DNA of 14,080 nucleotides. Origin: Lachnospiraceae bacterium UBA1766. Lineage in GTDB: Bacteria > Bacillota > Clostridia > Lachnospirales > Lachnospiraceae. The stretch spans positions 48,666-62,745 of the forward strand of contig DCGY01000085.1 in assembly GCA_002314715.1 (NCBI GenBank). Reading direction: 5' to 3'. Below are positions 7,166 through 14,057 of this stretch, piece by piece (positions within the stretch are counted from its first letter, which is position 1; every line of letters starts with the position of its first letter). The notes beneath the pieces are model-generated. The model searched no databases. It was not told the DNA's origin and worked only from the letters and a program-made list of their open reading frames with translations. The translations under genes and the position numbers were made by a program.

Positions 7166-7281
7166 ACGTATGAAAATGAAAAGAGAAAGTTTTTTCTTTT
7201 ATTTTCTCTCGTTTCCTCTCTTTTTCTCCATTTTTCATATCAAGTATCGAAAAGAACGATTTAATAATTCGTTTAGAAATG
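7166..7281. other. non-coding purine/pyrimidine-biased spacer
   Basis: This AT-rich, low-complexity spacer lies between the terminator of the C39-like gene and the groES promoter. One strand is almost all pyrimidine over about 60 nt. An imperfect inverted repeat links the region near 7170-7189 with the one near 7213-7236. Reading frames that cross it have no ribosome binding site and biased composition, so I see no gene here. Confidence 0.5.
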
Positions 7282-7319
7282 AAAAAAGACCTGTACCGCT
7301 TTTGCCGCATCAGGTCTTT
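7282..7319 (-). terminator. intrinsic terminator after the C39-like gene
   Basis: Exact 9-bp arms AAAGACCTG (7285-7293) and CAGGTCTTT (7311-7319) surround a 17-nt loop. On the minus strand the stem runs straight into TTTTTT (7282-7287). It lies about 30 nt past the stop codon of the DUF1905/C39-like gene and insulates the groES promoter. Confidence 0.85.
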
Positions 7320-7350
7320 CGTAAACTTATTTGTGTAATTTGGGAAGAAC

Positions 7351-8019
7351 TTATACCAAAATCTCCAGATATCCCAACAATTTGGATGTATCGTATTCTT
7401 CCAGCAATCCCAAATTGGAATCATAGTATTTACCATCAAAATGAACCAGATAATGACAATACCGACCCATCTTCTCCATCAGAATACAACATTTGGGCAA
7501 AACCACATCTTTTCCTTCGGTATAGACAATAATATCTCTGTGATCGATTCCGTAGTAATTCAAAGCGGAAATCACGCGTCCCATGGTAGCCTGCCACTCT
7601 CTGCAGTCCATAACACTGATTACTTCCGCAATGGTAACACCTGCCAGCATCGCCACACAGGCCTGTCCGCACAAACCATCCTCGGGCTGAATAATGACTT
7701 CCATACTGTCAATTTTCCGAATCGGCTTATCAAAGCTGTAAGGACTGTTCTGATCCATACGAATCAGAGAGCCGTTAACGTGTAACAAAATCTTATGAGG
7801 AGCATTCATTTCCACCGAAAGATTTTCGTTCTTATCAATCTGAATTACATAGTTTCCTTTTTCCTGGGGAAGAAGTACGCAATGAATAATTTTGTTGTCC
7901 AGAACAATATCTGCCTGAATCTCTTCTCTCTGCTTGCAAACCTCCCACACATTAAAGGGAACCTGTATGCTGTAACCTTCTTCGTTTTTCTCGATTTTTC
8001 CATCAAAAAAATATCTCAT
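7351..8019 (-). CDS. DUF1905-like domain fused to a C39-like cysteine protease domain (function unknown)
   Basis: I do not recognise this as a named gene. Numbering is from the ATG at 8019 (222 residues). Residues 1 to about 84 resemble the small beta-barrel DUF1905 domain: YFFDGKIEK, then VPFNVWEV (20-27), then a LLPQEKGNYVIQIDK stretch. Residues 108-222 resemble a papain-fold C39 peptidase: Gln111, then Cys117 in CGQACVAML, the 6-residue spacing usual for oxyanion Gln and catalytic Cys, followed by His189 in CHYLV and Asp200 in YYDSN. There is no signal peptide, membrane segment or ABC transporter part, so it is probably cytoplasmic. GGAGG stands 12 nt before this ATG; an ATG at 8043 in frame would add eight residues with no clear site. 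It has its own promoter with a cre-like operator and its own terminator. Confidence 0.82.
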   Translation of the reverse strand: MRYFFDGKIEKNEEGYSIQVPFNVWEVCKQREEIQADIVLDNKIIHCVLLPQEKGNYVIQIDKNENLSVEMNAPHKILLHVNGSLIRMDQNSPYSFDKPIRKIDSMEVIIQPEDGLCGQACVAMLAGVTIAEVISVMDCREWQATMGRVISALNYYGIDHRDIIVYTEGKDVVLPKCCILMEKMGRYCHYLVHFDGKYYDSNLGLLEEYDTSKLLGYLEILV

Positions 8020-8078
8020 CTGACTGTTTTTCCTCCGATACATTTCGTGTATTTACACCCTGCCGATAATTCTATCCT

Positions 8079-8107
8079 ATTATATCGTGTAAGCGCTTTC
8101 AAGTCTT
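8079..8107 (-). promoter_or_regulatory. predicted promoter of the C39-like gene
   Basis: A consensus -10 TATAAT (8079-8084) lies 59 nt upstream of the chosen ATG. The hexamer 17 nt further up (AAGACT, 8102-8107) is a poor -35, which would fit a regulated promoter. The spacer is occupied by the cre-like operator. Confidence 0.55.
8088..8101. promoter_or_regulatory. cre-like operator (CcpA/LacI-family site)
   Basis: TGAAAGCGCTTACA on the minus strand matches every fixed position of the CcpA cre consensus TGWAANCGNTNWCA. It sits 3 nt from the TATAAT box, between -35 and -10, where binding would be expected to repress. A different LacI-family regulator could also recognise such a site. No such regulator is encoded in the window. 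Confidence 0.65.
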
Positions 8108-8126
8108 TTCTTCAAAGTACTTGAAA
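8097..8126. repeat. inverted repeat next to the cre-like site
   Basis: Exact 8-bp arms TTTCAAGT (8097-8104) and ACTTGAAA (8119-8126) are separated by 14 nt. A further TTCAA half-site at 8111-8115 pairs with TTGAA at 8121-8125. The U-run is on the wrong side for a terminator of the upstream araC-type gene. It may be an operator; it overlaps the cre-like site by 5 bases. Confidence 0.4.
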
Positions 8127-8149
8127 AAAAACATACCGTCAAAAAAATA

Positions 8150-9004
8150 TCAATCTCCCACTCGTTTGCGGGCCTCCGTGGGGGTAATACCAAAGTGTTT
8201 TTTGAAGAGCTTGCTAAAATGATAAGCATCATCATATCCCACCATTGCCGCAACCTCCTGAATACTTCCACCATATCCGGCTTTCAGCAATTCCTTTGCT
8301 TTTTCCAATCGAATATTAATAAGATGACGAATGGGTGTATCTCCTGTTTCGCTCTTGAAAATCTTGGAAATATAGAACGGACTCAAATACATATTTTCCG
8401 CAATTTGATCCAATGAAATCTTTTCACTGTAATGATCCTCAAAATAATTCAGAAGCTGTTCCACTACATATTTTTTGTTGGCGGATTCGAAAGCATATCC
8501 GTTCATCTGTTCCACCGGGTCGGATTGTTCGCGAATAATCAATAAAAGCAACTGAATCAGATAGCTTTTCAGCATAAAATATCTTCCCACCTTGGGTACG
8601 GCCTTCTCCGCCTCCATGGAGGAACAAATTTTAAAAATTTTCTGACGCAGTTCTCCGTTGGTGTGCATAATATATCCGCCATTGGGAACCGGCAGATAAT
8701 TCACAGGATAGCCGGGAAACTGAATATCGTAAAATCCCACAAAAAACTCTGTGGTGTGAACCTCATTCTCCTTGCGAAGCAGAGCCTGATGGCGCACACC
8801 GGGATTAAAGATCAGCAAATCCCCTTCCTTAATCTCGTATATCTGGTCCTCTATATGATACTTTCCGGTACCGGACATTACAAAGGCAATCTCCACATGC
8901 TCATGGCTGTGATAATGCGCCTCATCCTCCACTCTGGTCCCTTTCCAGGTGTACCAGAAGGTGGGGTCCAGATTTTCAACCACAATTTCCTGTTTCTCCA
9001 ACAT
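8150..9004 (-). CDS. AraC-family transcriptional regulator with cupin sensor domain
   Basis: This is a one-component regulator. The N-terminal cupin (about 25-110) contains the complete motif HxHxxxE(x6)G with His32, His34, Glu38 and Gly45, then GDLLIFNPGVRH (61-72) with His72. That set often holds a metal or closes over a small ligand. The C-terminal 100 residues carry two helix-turn-helix units: ISLDQIAENMYLSPFYISKIF (196-216) and IQEVAAMVGYDDAYHFSKLF (248-267), ending with the family signature FGITPTEAR (271-279). The length of 284 is typical. GGAG lies 8 nt before the ATG. It starts 19 nt after mgtE, so the two are likely cotranscribed. The ligand is unknown; AraC proteins of this type usually control sugar or stress genes. 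Confidence 0.93.
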   Translation of the reverse strand: MLEKQEIVVENLDPTFWYTWKGTRVEDEAHYHSHEHVEIAFVMSGTGKYHIEDQIYEIKEGDLLIFNPGVRHQALLRKENEVHTTEFFVGFYDIQFPGYPVNYLPVPNGGYIMHTNGELRQKIFKICSSMEAEKAVPKVGRYFMLKSYLIQLLLLIIREQSDPVEQMNGYAFESANKKYVVEQLLNYFEDHYSEKISLDQIAENMYLSPFYISKIFKSETGDTPIRHLINIRLEKAKELLKAGYGGSIQEVAAMVGYDDAYHFSKLFKKHFGITPTEARKRVGD

Positions 9005-9023
9005 CTCTTAAACTCCCAAACAA

Positions 9024-10373
9024 CTATAATCCCAACATGTGAGTGGCCACTTGGAAATAAACCAAAAGTGACAAAGCATCTACGATAGTCGTAATAAAAG
9101 GACTTGCCATAACTGCCGGGTCAAATCCCAGTCTCTTCGCTCCAATCGGCAACAGACAGCCCACTATCATAGCCATCAATACCGCCATCAGCAAAGTAAT
9201 GCAAACCACTAATGCAATCATTACCCCAACCTTATCAAAGACTAACAGCTTTCCAAAATTGGCAATGGACAAGGTTACGCCGCATAAAAGCGCAACTCCG
9301 ATTTCCTTTAGCAGAACTCTCGGTACATTCTTGTAGGTTATCTCTCCCAGTGACAAACCACGGATAATGGTCACGCTGGCTTGTCCGCCGGCATTTCCGC
9401 CGGTATCCATCAACATGGGGATGAAGAAGGTCAGTGCCGTGTACACGCTTAATGCATTCTCAAAGGTGTGAATAATTGCTCCGGTAAAGGTAGCCGATAC
9501 CATCAAAAGCAATAACCACGGAATTCTTTTTTTATAGGTTTCAAACACAGAGGTTTTCATATATGGCTTATCGCTTGGCATAATAGCTGCCATCTTTTCC
9601 ATATCCTCTGTTGCCTCTTCTTCCATGATATCCACGATATCATCGACGGTAATAATACCCACCAGACGGTTCTCGTTGTCCACAACGGGCATGGTGGTAA
9701 AGTCGTACTTTTTGAATTGCTTGGCAACCTCTTCCTGGTCCATCAGGGTATTGATTGCAATAACATTTTCGTGCATGATATCTCCGATAATCTCTTCATC
9801 ATCACTGAGAAGCAGATAACGGAGGGCTACGGTACCCAGCAATTTTCGCTGAGCATCCAAAACATAACAAATATTAATGGTCTCGGAATCAAGACCTACC
9901 TTACGAATTCGTTCAATGGCCTGGGCTACCGTCAGATTATCTTTCAAATCCACGTACTCCACGGTCATGATACTACCTGCGGAATCCTCCGGATAACGAA
10001 GCAGGTGATTAATATCTCTTCGAGTCTCGCTGTTGGCATTGGCCAACAATCGTTTTACCACGCTTGCCGGCATTTCCTCCATCAAGTCGGCCGCATCATC
10101 GGCCATCAGGTTATTAATAATGTTTGCGGCTTCTTTTTCGGACAAAGATGTAATAATCTTCTGCTGATTGTCCACATCCAAATAGGAAAATACATCCGCA
10201 GCAAGATCTTTGGGCAAAAAGCGGAACACACGAAACATATCCTCTTCCTGTAATTGCTCCATAAGACCTGCAATATCCGCATCATTTAGCTCTTCCAGAT
10301 ACTGACGAACCTTGGTATACTGTCTGGTTTCCAAGAGTTCTTCCAGCTCTTCAAGTGCCTTCATTTCCTCCAT
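9024..10373 (-). CDS. mgtE: magnesium transporter MgtE
   Basis: MgtE is a homodimeric, Mg2+-gated channel for Mg2+ uptake in the cytoplasmic membrane. The 449-residue protein has the typical order: acidic N domain of helical repeats (about 1-130, with DDAADLMEEMP at 92-102), two CBS domains (about 135-255, with DFTTMPVVD at 224-232 and LVGIITVDDIVDIMEE at 237-252), a linking helix, and five membrane segments (about 285-447). The pore-lining segment contains MDTGGNAGGQ (322-331), and FDPAVMASPFITTIVDA (417-433) carries the conserved Asp residues. AAGGAG stands 7 nt before the ATG. It has its own promoter inside the end of yigZ and a leader of about 115 nt with a long hairpin. No M-box riboswitch is visible. 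Confidence 0.97.
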   Translation of the reverse strand: MEEMKALEELEELLETRQYTKVRQYLEELNDADIAGLMEQLQEEDMFRVFRFLPKDLAADVFSYLDVDNQQKIITSLSEKEAANIINNLMADDAADLMEEMPASVVKRLLANANSETRRDINHLLRYPEDSAGSIMTVEYVDLKDNLTVAQAIERIRKVGLDSETINICYVLDAQRKLLGTVALRYLLLSDDEEIIGDIMHENVIAINTLMDQEEVAKQFKKYDFTTMPVVDNENRLVGIITVDDIVDIMEEEATEDMEKMAAIMPSDKPYMKTSVFETYKKRIPWLLLLMVSATFTGAIIHTFENALSVYTALTFFIPMLMDTGGNAGGQASVTIIRGLSLGEITYKNVPRVLLKEIGVALLCGVTLSIANFGKLLVFDKVGVMIALVVCITLLMAVLMAMIVGCLLPIGAKRLGFDPAVMASPFITTIVDALSLLVYFQVATHMLGL

Positions 10374-10446
10374 AGCAAATCTCCTTGTGTGGTTTTATTA
10401 TGATACAACTTCGCCCGGGGGCCGAACTATCCGAATTTCCTGTCAT
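10351..10446 (-). other. possible 31-codon leader ORF overlapping the mgtE start
   Basis: An ATG at 10446, preceded by AAAGGTGG, opens a 31-codon frame beginning MTGNSDSSAPGRSC. It runs through the mgtE leader hairpin, over the mgtE ribosome binding site, and ends in TGA 23 bases inside mgtE. It may be a regulatory leader peptide or chance. There is no homology to cite and it is too short for codon statistics. Confidence 0.2.
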
Positions 10447-10456
10447 AAAAAACCAC
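10389..10456 (-). promoter_or_regulatory. long hairpin in the mgtE 5' leader
   Basis: Arms of 15 nt (10389-10403) and 14 nt (10443-10456) pair with a single bulged base. The enclosed 39 nt can form a second stem (TTCG with CGAA and a GC-rich top). The base of the stem ends 2 nt before the AAGGAG ribosome binding site of mgtE. No poly-U follows, so it is not a terminator for yigZ. Position suggests control of mgtE translation or mRNA stability. Confidence 0.5.
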
Positions 10457-10495
10457 CACCTTTCCATTTGCTTTGCGTATTCTTTAACCCATAAT

Positions 10496-10525
10496 ATTTT
10501 AATCTTTAACAGGGGGATTTGTCAA
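10496..10525 (-). promoter_or_regulatory. predicted sigma-A promoter of mgtE
   Basis: A consensus -35 TTGACA (10520-10525) and a near-consensus -10 TAAAAT (10496-10501) are separated by 18 nt on the minus strand. The -35 box lies inside the last codons of yigZ. Predicted start is near 10488, giving an mgtE leader of about 115 nt. Confidence 0.75.
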
Positions 10526-11165
10526 TAAAATACCGCCCCTCCAACACTTGTATTTCTACCTTTCCGTTGGTTGCATCCATCATTTCTTTTTGCAGGGATC
10601 CAAGCTCCTGTGCCGGAATCAAAAGCTGCAATTCCACCATATCCGCATAATTGCTTCCCAATGGTTCTATCTTTCTTTGGCCCAGCAGATACAGGATTTT
10701 GCCGATGCCGTTATAGTCCGTCTTTACGTTGACCTCATAGCCGAAACGATTCACTGCGCTCTCGCAGGCAAGCAGGCCTTCCTTGACCGCCTGGGTATAT
10801 GCCCGTACCAATCCTCCGGTTCCCAAAAGAGTCCCTCCGAAATAGCGGGTGACCACCACGCAGACATTTCGGATTTCTTCTCCCAAAAGCACCTCCAGCA
10901 TGGGTTTCCCCGCCGTTCCACCCGGCTCTCCGTCATCGGAAAACCTGGCCAGTTCCCCTCGGCTTCCCAACACATAAGCATAGCAGTTGTGTCTGGCATC
11001 CCAATATTTTTTCTTCATTTCTTCGATAAAAGCAAGCGCGTCCTCTTCCGTTTCCACAGGGCGTACCGTTGCGATAAATCGCGATTTCTTCTCTACGATT
11101 TCTCCCTGACCGCCCTCTGTCAGGATCCGATAGGGGTCCTGCATATTATTTTCCCGATTCTCCAT
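10506..11165 (-). CDS. YigZ/IMPACT family protein (UPF0029 domain)
   Basis: This is a conserved cytoplasmic protein of the YigZ/YvyE/IMPACT family. Its bacterial role is not settled; eukaryotic IMPACT acts on translation control through GCN1. The 219 residues match the usual length of 205-220. The N-terminal UPF0029 domain shows KKSRFIATV (26-34), DARHNCYAYVLG (56-67), FSDDGEPGGTAGKPM (75-89) and VVVTRYFGGTLLGTGGLVRAY (103-123), all hallmarks. A smaller alpha/beta DUF1949-like domain follows (about 140-212). The frame is open further upstream to 11243. I chose the ATG at 11165 because GAGG stands 6 nt before it and the family starts here. It is divergent from the penicillin-binding protein gene. 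Confidence 0.95.
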   Translation of the reverse strand: MENRENNMQDPYRILTEGGQGEIVEKKSRFIATVRPVETEEDALAFIEEMKKKYWDARHNCYAYVLGSRGELARFSDDGEPGGTAGKPMLEVLLGEEIRNVCVVVTRYFGGTLLGTGGLVRAYTQAVKEGLLACESAVNRFGYEVNVKTDYNGIGKILYLLGQRKIEPLGSNYADMVELQLLIPAQELGSLQKEMMDATNGKVEIQVLEGRYFIDKSPC

Positions 11166-11210
11166 GGATATCCTCTGAATTGTCTGAAATCTTTTTAAAA
11201 ATACCCTTTT

Positions 11211-11239
11211 AGGATAGCATATTTTTCGCCAAAAGTGAA
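11211..11239 (-). promoter_or_regulatory. predicted promoter of yigZ
   Basis: On the minus strand TTCACT (11234-11239) and TATCCT (11211-11216) are 17 nt apart, with TGC directly before the -10 box giving an extended -10. Strength is moderate. It overlaps the upstream extension of the yigZ frame, supporting the ATG at 11165 as the real start. Confidence 0.5.
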
Positions 11240-11286
11240 ACAATTCTTATAGAAAGAACAGAAATTGTGAAATATTTAAGAAAGCC

Positions 11287-11315
11287 TTTATTTACATATT
11301 CATTTTTGCTATAAT
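11287..11315 (+). promoter_or_regulatory. predicted promoter of the penicillin-binding protein gene
   Basis: TATAAT (11310-11315) is preceded by TGC, a full extended -10 element. The hexamer at 17 nt (TTTATT, 11287-11292) is a weak -35, which is acceptable with an extended -10. It lies 35 nt before the start codon. Confidence 0.65.
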
Positions 11316-11350
11316 GTAAGAAGTTTTGTATATCCAGAAAGGAAACAGCT

Positions 11351-14023
11351 ATGAATTACGGAAAGCACGGTGTCCTTGCAAAGCAAAGGGACCTTAATTC
11401 TACCGGCGTTAAGTGGGGTAGAAAAATATTATTGGCTTTATTCAAAATCACACTGATTGCCTGTATCGGCATTGGCATATGCGGTGCTTCACTGGGCCTG
11501 GGTGCCTTCCGAGGCATTTTGGAAGATACCCCTTCCATTCGACTCAGTGATGTTGTGGCCGTAGGCGAGGCTACCATTGTCTACGACAACAAAGGAAATG
11601 AAATCGACCAGTACATCAGCCAGAATTCCAATCGAATTTATGTAACCAAGGATGAAATCCCGGATTTTCTGGGAAAAGCTTTCGTGGCAATCGAGGATGA
11701 GCGATTCTATCAGCACAACGGTATCGACTTTAAGGCGCTGGGACGTTCCGCTTATCAGTATTTGAAGACCGGTCAGACACAGGGTGGCAGTACCATTACC
11801 CAGCAGCTTTTAAAGAATACAATTTTTACCAGTTGGACTTCCGAAGGTAAAAATATGATCAAAAAAATCAAACGTAAAATTCAGGAACAATATCTTGCTT
11901 TGGAGATTTCCAAGAATTTTACCAAGGACGAGGTATTGGTGCGTTACATGAATGCGATCAACATGGGCCAGAATACCCTTGGTGTAGAATCTGCATCTCA
12001 GCGATATTTCGGAAAATCCTGTATTGATTTGACCCTTTCCGAAGCCGCCGTTTTGGCCTGTATCACCCAGAACCCTTCCGGCTACAATCCAATCACCCAT
12101 CCGGACAATAATAAGCGCCGACGTGAGGACTGTTTGAACAATATGCTCCGTCTGGAATTTATCACCCAGGCCGAATATGATGAAGCAATTGCCGACACCG
12201 ATGCGGTTTATGAGCGAATCGGTCTCTATGATACCAGTTATAAGGTCAGCAGCAGTACCACCGGTTCCTATTTCTCCGATGCCGTATTTGAGCAGGTTCG
12301 AAGCGATTTGGTCAATAAGGCCGGCTACTCTCAGTCCATGGCAGAAACCATGTTGACCTCCGGCGGTCTTCGTATTGAGACCACCATGGATCCCGATATC
12401 CAGAAAATTTGTGATGAGGAATTCGCAAATCCGGCCAATTATCCCGAGAACCCTCGCTGGTTACTCTCCTATGCATTAACGATTTACGACGAAAACGAAA
12501 AAGCACATAACTATAGTCAGGAAAACATGGTTTCCTGGTATAAATTCAATAAAGACAAGAGTTTCAGCTTAATCTTCAACACACAGGAAGAAGCTTATGC
12601 TGCCATTGATTTGTATCGAAACACCATGATTTCCGAGTTGGGCTTAAGCGAAGATCATGAGAAATACGAGGAGCGTGTATCCATGACTCCTCAGCCCCAG
12701 TCCGCAGTCGTTGTGTCCGATCCCACTACCGGCTATGTGGTAGCTCTGGTAGGCGGTAGAGGTGCCAAGGAAGGTCGACGTACCCTAAACCGTGCCACTT
12801 CCGCTCTTCGTTCTCCCGGTTCCACCTTTAAGGTGCTTGCTGCATTTGCTCCCGCACTGGATTGCTCCGGACAGACCCTGGCCACTGTTTACAACGACTC
12901 TCCGTTTAATTACAACGGCGGTACTCCGGTACGTAACTGGTATGATGATTCCAGCAATCCTTATCGTGGTATCAAAACCATCCGTGATGCGATTAAGGAC
13001 TCCTTAAACATCGTCGCTGTCAAAACACTGACCGTTATCTCTCCTCAGCTTGGCTTTGACTACCTTTCCAATTTTGGATTCACCACTTTGGAAGAAGGTC
13101 GTTATGTAAACGGTAAATGGATGACTGATATCGTTCAGCCCTTGGCGTTAGGCGGTTTGACCAACGGTGTTTCTCCTTATGAATTGAATGCAGCCTATGC
13201 ATCCATTGCAAACGGCGGTGTATATATGGAACAAAAGCTATACTATCGTGTAACCGATTCCGACGGAAATGTTATTTTGGACAACACCAAGCCCCACAGC
13301 CATCGCGTTATTAAAGAAACTACCGCTTACCTGTTAACCAGTGCCATGATTGATGTAGTAACCGGCGGTTCCGCTACCTCCTGTCGATTTGATAAGGAAA
13401 TGGCAATTGCAGGTAAAACCGGTACCTCCTCCGAATATCATGACGTATGGTTCTCCGGTTTCACTCCTTATTATGCATGTACCATTTGGACCGGATATGA
13501 TAACAATGTAAAGATGGGCACGAAAAAGCCGTATTATGAAACCGGTGTTTCCAAAGCCCTGTGGCGTGCTATCATGGGACGTATTCACGAAAATCTGGAA
13601 AAGATTCCCACCTTTGACATGCCAAGCGGTATTGTGGAAGTCGCCGTATGTAAGAAATCCGGAAAACTTCCGTTTGAAGGCCTTTGCGATGTACTGGGTT
13701 GTGTCCACAACGAATACTTTACCGAAGGTACTGTTCCCACAGAGATTTGTGATATTCACTATATGGGTGAGATTTGTGCTTACGACAATTTACCCGCCAG
13801 TGCAGAGTGTCCTTTCAAATATGAAGGCTATTGCGAGAAACCTCTCCTGGAAAGAGATGAACTGATTACCGGTTCTACCATGATTACCGAGAATGAGGAC
13901 GGTACACAGACCATTACCACTCCTCTTACCTCTACACAGTGTCAGCACAATGCCACCTTCTTCTTAGATCCTGCCGCCAACGAGATATTGGCACAGCAAC
14001 AGGCAGAAATGGCCGCCAGATAA
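11351..14023 (+). CDS. class A penicillin-binding protein (PBP1A-like, bifunctional)
   Basis: This membrane-anchored peptidoglycan synthase both polymerises glycan strands and crosslinks peptides outside the cell. The 890 residues comprise a short cytoplasmic start, one membrane segment (about 26-52), a GT51 domain (about 90-270) with the catalytic Glu115 in AIEDERFYQHNGID, GGSTITQQL (145-153) and RYFGKS (218-223), and a transpeptidase domain (about 445-755) with SxxK at Ser491-Lys494 (SPGSTFK), SLN at 551-553 and KTGT at 689-692. All catalytic motifs are intact. The C-terminal tail (760-890) contains eight cysteines (767, 779, 784, 800, 809, 820, 828, 864) and ends in an Ala/Gln-rich helix. 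AAAGGA precedes the ATG. It stands alone on the plus strand. Confidence 0.96.
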   Translation: MNYGKHGVLAKQRDLNSTGVKWGRKILLALFKITLIACIGIGICGASLGLGAFRGILEDTPSIRLSDVVAVGEATIVYDNKGNEIDQYISQNSNRIYVTKDEIPDFLGKAFVAIEDERFYQHNGIDFKALGRSAYQYLKTGQTQGGSTITQQLLKNTIFTSWTSEGKNMIKKIKRKIQEQYLALEISKNFTKDEVLVRYMNAINMGQNTLGVESASQRYFGKSCIDLTLSEAAVLACITQNPSGYNPITHPDNNKRRREDCLNNMLRLEFITQAEYDEAIADTDAVYERIGLYDTSYKVSSSTTGSYFSDAVFEQVRSDLVNKAGYSQSMAETMLTSGGLRIETTMDPDIQKICDEEFANPANYPENPRWLLSYALTIYDENEKAHNYSQENMVSWYKFNKDKSFSLIFNTQEEAYAAIDLYRNTMISELGLSEDHEKYEERVSMTPQPQSAVVVSDPTTGYVVALVGGRGAKEGRRTLNRATSALRSPGSTFKVLAAFAPALDCSGQTLATVYNDSPFNYNGGTPVRNWYDDSSNPYRGIKTIRDAIKDSLNIVAVKTLTVISPQLGFDYLSNFGFTTLEEGRYVNGKWMTDIVQPLALGGLTNGVSPYELNAAYASIANGGVYMEQKLYYRVTDSDGNVILDNTKPHSHRVIKETTAYLLTSAMIDVVTGGSATSCRFDKEMAIAGKTGTSSEYHDVWFSGFTPYYACTIWTGYDNNVKMGTKKPYYETGVSKALWRAIMGRIHENLEKIPTFDMPSGIVEVAVCKKSGKLPFEGLCDVLGCVHNEYFTEGTVPTEICDIHYMGEICAYDNLPASAECPFKYEGYCEKPLLERDELITGSTMITENEDGTQTITTPLTSTQCQHNATFFLDPAANEILAQQQAEMAAR

Positions 14024-14057
14024 TTTATAAACAAACGAAAAGGGCAACTGCAAATTG

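Noticed and set aside
7146..7439. 97-codon open frame on the minus strand overlapping the end of the C39-like gene
   Set aside because: It runs across the terminator hairpin, the low-complexity tract and into the groES promoter; no ribosome binding site.
8079..8102. TTGAAA as -35 of the C39-like gene promoter
   Set aside because: The spacing to TATAAT is about 12 nt, too short; the hexamer is part of the cre-like site and inverted repeat.
9717..10253. 178-codon open frame on the plus strand
   Set aside because: It is antisense to mgtE and has the composition of a shadow frame.
10374..10505. M-box (ykoK-type Mg2+ riboswitch) before mgtE
   Set aside because: The conserved M-box core sequences are not present and the leader is too short; only the separate long hairpin is seen.
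10548..11198. 216-codon open frame on the plus strand
   Set aside because: It is antisense to yigZ, whose family motifs are unmistakable; no start signal or recognisable domain.
11291..11315. TTTACA as -35 of the penicillin-binding protein promoter
   Set aside because: Only 13 nt separate it from TATAAT; the extended -10 element explains the promoter better.
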